Origin: JAUNKE01 sp041853585
Lineage (GTDB): Bacteria > Bacillota > Clostridia > Peptostreptococcales > Filifactoraceae
Assembly (NCBI GenBank): GCA_041853585.1
Contig: JBGZSM010000023.1
Coordinates: 1-17,638 of the forward strand
Length of the DNA stretch: 17,638 bases
Reading direction: 5' to 3'
The notes below the pieces were generated by a model, which was not told the origin of the DNA, searched no databases, and worked only from the letters and a program-made list of their open reading frames with translations. A program made the position numbers and the translations under genes. Shown here one piece after another: positions 13,929 to 17,638 of this stretch. The first letter of the stretch is position 1; every line of letters begins with the position of its first letter.

Positions 13929-16454
13929 TTGAATGATTTTTTTGGCAATCAGCGTTTCGAGTTTGCCTTGGATATATCTTTTGAGCGGTCTTGCCCCATA
14001 GAGCGGGTCATAAGCCGCATCGGCGATTAGATTTTTTGCCGCTTGGCTGATTTCCAGTCCAAGTTGCTGCTGCATCAATCGCTCTCTCAATTTGTCGATA
14101 ATCAAATCGATGATGGAAAGCACTTCTTTCTTGCTGAGCGGTTTGTAGAACACGATTTCGTCCAATCGATTCAAAAACTCGGGTCTAAAGGACATTTTTA
14201 GCAAGCTGTTGACTTGCTCGATTGAATCCGCTGTCAGATTGCCTTCTTCATCGATTCCGGAAAGCAGATATTCCGAGCCCAGATTGGATGTCATGATGAT
14301 GATGGTGTTTTTAAAATCTACGGTTCGACCCTGTGAGTCGGTAATTCGTCCGTCGTCCAGCACTTGCAGCAAAATGTTGAATACATCATGATGCGCTTTT
14401 TCCACTTCGTCGAATAAAACGACGGAATACGGTTTGCGTCGAACGGCTTCGGTCAACTGACCGCCTTCATCGTAACCGACATAGCCCGGAGGCGCTCCGA
14501 CCAATCGGGATACGGAATGTTTTTCCATATACTCGGACATGTCGATTCGGATGATATTTTGCTCGTCGTCGAACAGACTTTCGGCAAGCGCTTTGGCAAG
14601 CTCGGTCTTTCCTACGCCGGTGGGTCCGAGGAACATGAAGGAACCAATCGGTCGATTCGGATCGGAGATGCCGGCTCGTGAACGCAAAATCGCTTCGGCG
14701 ACCTTGGTGACGGCTTGATCCTGTCCAATGACTCGCTTGTGCAAAATATTTTCCAGGTTGAGTATTTTTTCTTTTTCGCCTTCCAACAATTTGGTAACGG
14801 GAATTCCCGTCCATCTCGCAATGATTTTTGCAATTTCTTCTTCGGTCACTCGGTCGCGAAGTAAGCTGTGCTGATTGGATTTTTGGTTTTCCTGCTCCGC
14901 TTTTTCAAGGTCGGATTGTAATTTCGGCAAAATCCCGTATTTGAGCTCGGCGAGTCTTTCCAAGTTGTATTCTCTTTCCGCTCGCTCGATTTCGGCATTG
15001 ACATTGCCCAATTCTTCTTTCAATTTTTGAATTGCGACGATGCTGTCCTTTTCGGATTCCCATCGTGCCTTCATAACGGAAAATTCATCGCGCAATTCCG
15101 CCAGCTCTTTTTGTGTGAGCGCCAGGCGCTCCTGACTGAGCTTGTCGGTTTCTTTTTTGAGCGCTTCTTCTTCGATTTCAAGTTGCATGATTTTGCGTGA
15201 AATCTCATCCAGCTCGGTCGGTAGAGAGTCGATTTCGGTTCGTATCATCGCACATGCTTCGTCCACCAAGTCGATGGCCTTGTCCGGCAAAAATCTGTCG
15301 CTGATATAGCGGTGCGAAAGAGTGGCTGCGCTGATGAGTGCGGAGTCCGCGATCGAAACGCCGTGGAAAACTTCGTATCGCTCTTTGAGTCCGCGCAAAA
15401 TGGTGATGGTATCTTCGACGCTCGGCTCATCGGCAAAGACCGGCTGAAAGCGTCGCTCCAAAGCGGCATCTTTTTCAATATACTTGCGGTATTCGTCCAA
15501 AGTCGTCGCGCCGATACAGTGCAATTCGCCACGAGCGAGCATCGGTTTGAGCAAGTTGCCGGCATCCATCGCGCCTTCGGTTTTGCCCGCGCCGACGATA
15601 TTGTGCAGCTCGTCGATGAACAGGATGATGCGTCCGTCAGATTCTTTTACTTCGCTCAACACCGCTTTCAATCGCTCTTCAAATTCGCCGCGGAATTTTG
15701 CACCGGCAATCAGCGAGCCCATGTCGAGCGCAAAAATCGTCTTGTCCTTGAGTCCTTCCGGCACATCGCCTTTGAGAATTCGAATCGCCAATCCTTCGAC
15801 GATTGCGGTTTTTCCAACGCCCGGCTCTCCGATGAGAACGGGATTGTTTTTGGTTTTACGCGAAAGAATTCGGATAACATTTCGAATCTCGTTATCCCGT
15901 CCGATGACCGGGTCAAGTTTTTGACTTCGCGCTCTTTCGACGAGGTCGTATCCGTATTTGCTCAATGCCTCGTAACTTTCTTCGGGATTGTCGCTGTCGA
16001 CTCGTCGATTGTTGCGAACGCTTTGAAGAGCCTCCATAAAGGCTTTCTTCTCGATGCCGATTCGCTGCATCATCTCTTTTACTTTGTCGCTCTTGTCATT
16101 CAAAAAGCCAAGCATCACATGCTCGACCGAAACATATTCGTCCTTAAAAGATTTCGCTTGATTTTCCGCCTCGATTAGAATTCGCTCAATGGCAGGGGAA
16201 TAGTAAATTTCTTTGTCCATTCCGGAGCCGGTGACCGAGGGCAATTTGTTAATATAGCCGAGCACGATGCTGAGCGCAAAGTGCAAGTCGATACCCATCT
16301 TTTGCAACAGGCGCGGAATGAGTCCATCCTCCTGCTCGAACAATGCATACAGCAAATGCTCCGGCTCCACTTGATTGTTGCTCAATGAAATCGCCTTGCT
16401 GCGCGCGTCGGTTAATGAGCCGATTGTTTTTTGAGTAAATTTTTGTGTGTTCAT
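13860..16454 (-). CDS. clpB: ATP-dependent disaggregase ClpB
   Basis: This 864-residue Hsp100 chaperone forms hexamers that thread aggregated proteins through a central pore, working with DnaK. An N-terminal Clp repeat domain (about 1-145) is followed by AAA-1 with Walker A GEPGVGKT (209-216) and Walker B IILFIDE (276-282). The coiled-coil M domain that distinguishes ClpB from ClpA and ClpC follows (about 410-525), then AAA-2 with Walker A GPTGVGKT (610-617) and a C-terminal domain. The length is normal. The start follows GGAGGAAAT. Only 22 nt separate it from the RHH gene upstream, with no promoter in the gap, so they share a transcript. No CtsR-type direct repeat or CIRCE element is seen upstream of the operon. 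Confidence 0.97.
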   Translation of the reverse strand: MNTQKFTQKTIGSLTDARSKAISLSNNQVEPEHLLYALFEQEDGLIPRLLQKMGIDLHFALSIVLGYINKLPSVTGSGMDKEIYYSPAIERILIEAENQAKSFKDEYVSVEHVMLGFLNDKSDKVKEMMQRIGIEKKAFMEALQSVRNNRRVDSDNPEESYEALSKYGYDLVERARSQKLDPVIGRDNEIRNVIRILSRKTKNNPVLIGEPGVGKTAIVEGLAIRILKGDVPEGLKDKTIFALDMGSLIAGAKFRGEFEERLKAVLSEVKESDGRIILFIDELHNIVGAGKTEGAMDAGNLLKPMLARGELHCIGATTLDEYRKYIEKDAALERRFQPVFADEPSVEDTITILRGLKERYEVFHGVSIADSALISAATLSHRYISDRFLPDKAIDLVDEACAMIRTEIDSLPTELDEISRKIMQLEIEEEALKKETDKLSQERLALTQKELAELRDEFSVMKARWESEKDSIVAIQKLKEELGNVNAEIERAEREYNLERLAELKYGILPKLQSDLEKAEQENQKSNQHSLLRDRVTEEEIAKIIARWTGIPVTKLLEGEKEKILNLENILHKRVIGQDQAVTKVAEAILRSRAGISDPNRPIGSFMFLGPTGVGKTELAKALAESLFDDEQNIIRIDMSEYMEKHSVSRLVGAPPGYVGYDEGGQLTEAVRRKPYSVVLFDEVEKAHHDVFNILLQVLDDGRITDSQGRTVDFKNTIIIMTSNLGSEYLLSGIDEEGNLTADSIEQVNSLLKMSFRPEFLNRLDEIVFYKPLSKKEVLSIIDLIIDKLRERLMQQQLGLEISQAAKNLIADAAYDPLYGARPLKRYIQGKLETLIAKKIIQGDIDVGSTITVDVENSELVVKA

Positions 16455-16476
16455 ATTTCCTCCGTTTCTTCTTGGA

Positions 16477-17130
16477 TTAAATAATAATTTTGTTTTGAAT
16501 CAATTTGAGATATTCTTTTTCCATCTGCTCAAAATTGGCATCGGGTTCATGGAGATACCATTTGAGCAATTTGTCGAAGCAATCGATATAGGTGCTCAAC
16601 GCTTCGCTGATAATTTTGTTGCCGGCATTGTCGTCGGCATTCGGCATTGGGAATGTTCTTTTAAATTTTCCGTTCTCCACTTCATATTGAATACTGTCTT
16701 TCGGAAAAAATTGGTGGATGTATTTTTTTTCAAGCAAGATAAAACTGTGAAAAAATCCGTCCAATATATCCAACAGCTCGCTGCTCTGTGTTCTAAAGTT
16801 GACACGCAGCATACCGATTTGATTGTGCTCGCTGTATTTGTGTAATTCGAGCGAATATTTGATGGTCGGTCGGTATTTATATTCAAGCGGACTTTTGAGC
16901 GAAAGAGTCGAATTGCCCTCCGACAACAAAATAAAATCCGTACTCTCAATCATCTGCGTGATTTTTGAAAATATCTCGCGAATTTTCATTTCCGGTGTTT
17001 CAAAAGATATATATTCCGCTAAAATTTGATTTATCAAATTGCTGCGATTCGTTCCCAATTTATAAGCCAATCTGTCAATCTCCTGCATAATGCTTTTGGA
17101 AAGCATCAGGCTATACATATTTTTTTTCAT
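16477..17130 (-). CDS. Ribbon-helix-helix protein with unknown C-terminal domain, upstream of clpB
   Basis: This 217-residue protein has an N-terminal segment (about residues 3-42: MYSLMLSKSIMQEIDRLAYK, then GTNRSNLINQILAEY) that fits a CopG/Arc-type ribbon-helix-helix DNA-binding domain. The remaining 170 residues are mixed alpha/beta with no membrane segment and no family I recognise. ATG 17130 follows AAGGAGG; the longer frame to 17202 crosses the promoter. It is first in an operon with clpB, so it could be an autoregulating stress repressor of that chaperone, perhaps acting at the palindrome at 17200. That role is inference; it could equally be an unrelated regulator. Confidence 0.75.
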   Translation of the reverse strand: MKKNMYSLMLSKSIMQEIDRLAYKLGTNRSNLINQILAEYISFETPEMKIREIFSKITQMIESTDFILLSEGNSTLSLKSPLEYKYRPTIKYSLELHKYSEHNQIGMLRVNFRTQSSELLDILDGFFHSFILLEKKYIHQFFPKDSIQYEVENGKFKRTFPMPNADDNAGNKIISEALSTYIDCFDKLLKWYLHEPDANFEQMEKEYLKLIQNKIII

Positions 17131-17148
17131 AGAAGCCTCCTTGCATAA

Positions 17149-17177
17149 ATTATAATATGAAAAATATAAATTGTAAA
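17149..17177 (-). promoter_or_regulatory. Promoter of the RHH-clpB operon
   Basis: On the minus strand TTTACA (17177-17172), a 17-nt spacer and a perfect TATAAT (17154-17149) form a strong sigma-A promoter. The 5' leader would be only about 12 nt. Confidence 0.8.
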
Positions 17178-17199
17178 TAGATTTATATAAAATATATTG

Positions 17200-17211
17200 C
17201 AAAATATTTTG
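17200..17211. promoter_or_regulatory. Palindrome upstream of the RHH-clpB promoter
   Basis: CAAAATATTTTG is a perfect 12-bp palindrome 22 bp upstream of the -35 box. It may be an operator for the RHH protein, or chance in AT-rich DNA. Confidence 0.35.
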
Positions 17212-17395
17212 TTTTTGAAACGAATTTGATTTGAAAATCCAAAATAAGAATCCGAAATTGCAAATTGAAAAAGCAAATCAAAAATTGAAAATCGAAAAAA
17301 ACCAAAAGCAAAAGATAAAACCAAAATAAAAATCAAAACCAAAATTGAAAAGATAAAAGCGAACCAAAGAACGATTCAAAAATTCGTATCGGAGA
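17212..17395. repeat. A-rich low-complexity intergenic tract
   Basis: No gene is seen. The plus strand is almost free of G and T runs and is built from words such as AAATTGAAA, AATCAAAA, ACCAAAA and AGATAAAA. AAACCAAAATTGAAA (17336-17350) is the exact reverse complement of 570-584 in the T-rich tract near the left edge. The two tracts are alike in style but opposite in strand. Confidence 0.5.
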
Positions 17396-17502
17396 AAGAC
17401 ATATATAAAGGTAGGGTCACAAAATAAACAAAGTGTTTTGCTCAAATTCTATTTGGAAAAAGTGATTGAAACTGAATAATAAAAGGGAGAGAGCACATAA
17501 AA

Positions 17503-17552
17503 GGAGCTGTTGCAGAATGAGATTTTTTCATTCTGCCGCAGCTCCCTTTTTT
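17503..17552. terminator. Long hairpin with T-run near the right edge
   Basis: The arms GGAGCTG-tt-GCAGAATGA (17503-17520) and TCATTCTGC-cg-CAGCTCC (17528-17545) enclose a 7-nt loop; six T follow on plus and four on minus. No gene leading into it is certain: the frame ending at 17481 has no start codon. The hairpin could be a terminator, or a structured end of an insertion element lying beyond the edge. From 17553 to 17638 I see nothing firm; one frame open to the edge (from about 17569) has no start signal. Confidence 0.6.
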
Positions 17553-17638
17553 AATCCAACCGATTAGGCGCATAAAATAGTTACTATTCCCGTTCATGAA
17601 ACAGAAAAAATGCTGATACTAAATGAAATTGGGTACAA

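Noticed and set aside
15312..16178. 288-codon open frame on + across clpB
   Set aside because: It is antisense to conserved ClpB coding sequence and has no start signal; it arises from codon bias.
17355..17481. 41-codon open frame ending just before the right-edge hairpin
   Set aside because: It has no start codon or ribosome site and emerges from low-complexity A-rich sequence; it could be a gene remnant but cannot be supported.
17569..17638. Open frame running off the right edge
   Set aside because: It has about 20 codons, no ribosome site and only one internal ATG; too little sequence to call a partial gene.

Overview
The window suggests a low-GC, anaerobic Bacillota of class Clostridia. 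The grounds are AT-rich intergenic DNA, strong AGGAGG-type ribosome binding sites, near-consensus sigma-A promoters with 17-nt spacers, and a monomeric group-B-type [FeFe] hydrogenase. Genus and species cannot be fixed from the sequence. There are no rRNA or tRNA genes and no intact mobile element. About 14 protein genes are present; several are best started downstream of their longest open frame.

Layout. (1) 1-694: the end of a CRISPR array (36-nt repeats, 38-40 nt spacers), a putative leader with a leftward promoter, and a T-rich low-complexity tract. No cas genes are in the window. (2) 695-2290: a stand-alone ABC exporter half-transporter on +, facing uridine kinase (udk, -) across a shared terminator. 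(3) 2349-3953 (-): udk and a metallophosphoesterase, each with its own promoter. (4) 4081-6062 (+): a TetR-family regulator and, under a second copy of the same operator, a two-gene unit: a membrane protein with a C-terminal four-cysteine thioredoxin-like [2Fe-2S]-type domain, and a CDP-alcohol phosphatidyltransferase. (5) 6124-8761 (+): rmuC and a MATE transporter, probably one transcript. (6) 9026-10898 (+): a small [2Fe-2S] thioredoxin-like ferredoxin and a group-B-type [FeFe] hydrogenase with its own promoter and terminator. (7) 11116-13258 (+): a second TetR regulator and a second MATE transporter, of AT-richer, possibly foreign, composition. (8) 13263-13594 (+): a PspC-domain protein. 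(9) 13699-17177 (-): a ribbon-helix-helix protein and the disaggregase clpB, reading as one operon. Its 3' end is followed by decayed tandem copies of the clpB terminal coding segment. (10) 17178-17638: an A-rich tract resembling the left-edge tract in inverse orientation, and a long hairpin.

How the genes work together. Two TetR modules each carry a promoter followed at once by an inverted repeat, so autoregulated export or envelope responses are likely. The most unusual unit is region 4, where operator sites of identical architecture, AGAATGAA-N12-TTCATTC, lie at the TetR promoter and before the membrane-redox/phospholipid gene pair. The second unusual unit is the RHH-clpB pair, which may place a protein-quality-control chaperone under a regulator other than CtsR or HrcA. 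The hydrogenase pair is an ordinary anaerobic electron-disposal module.
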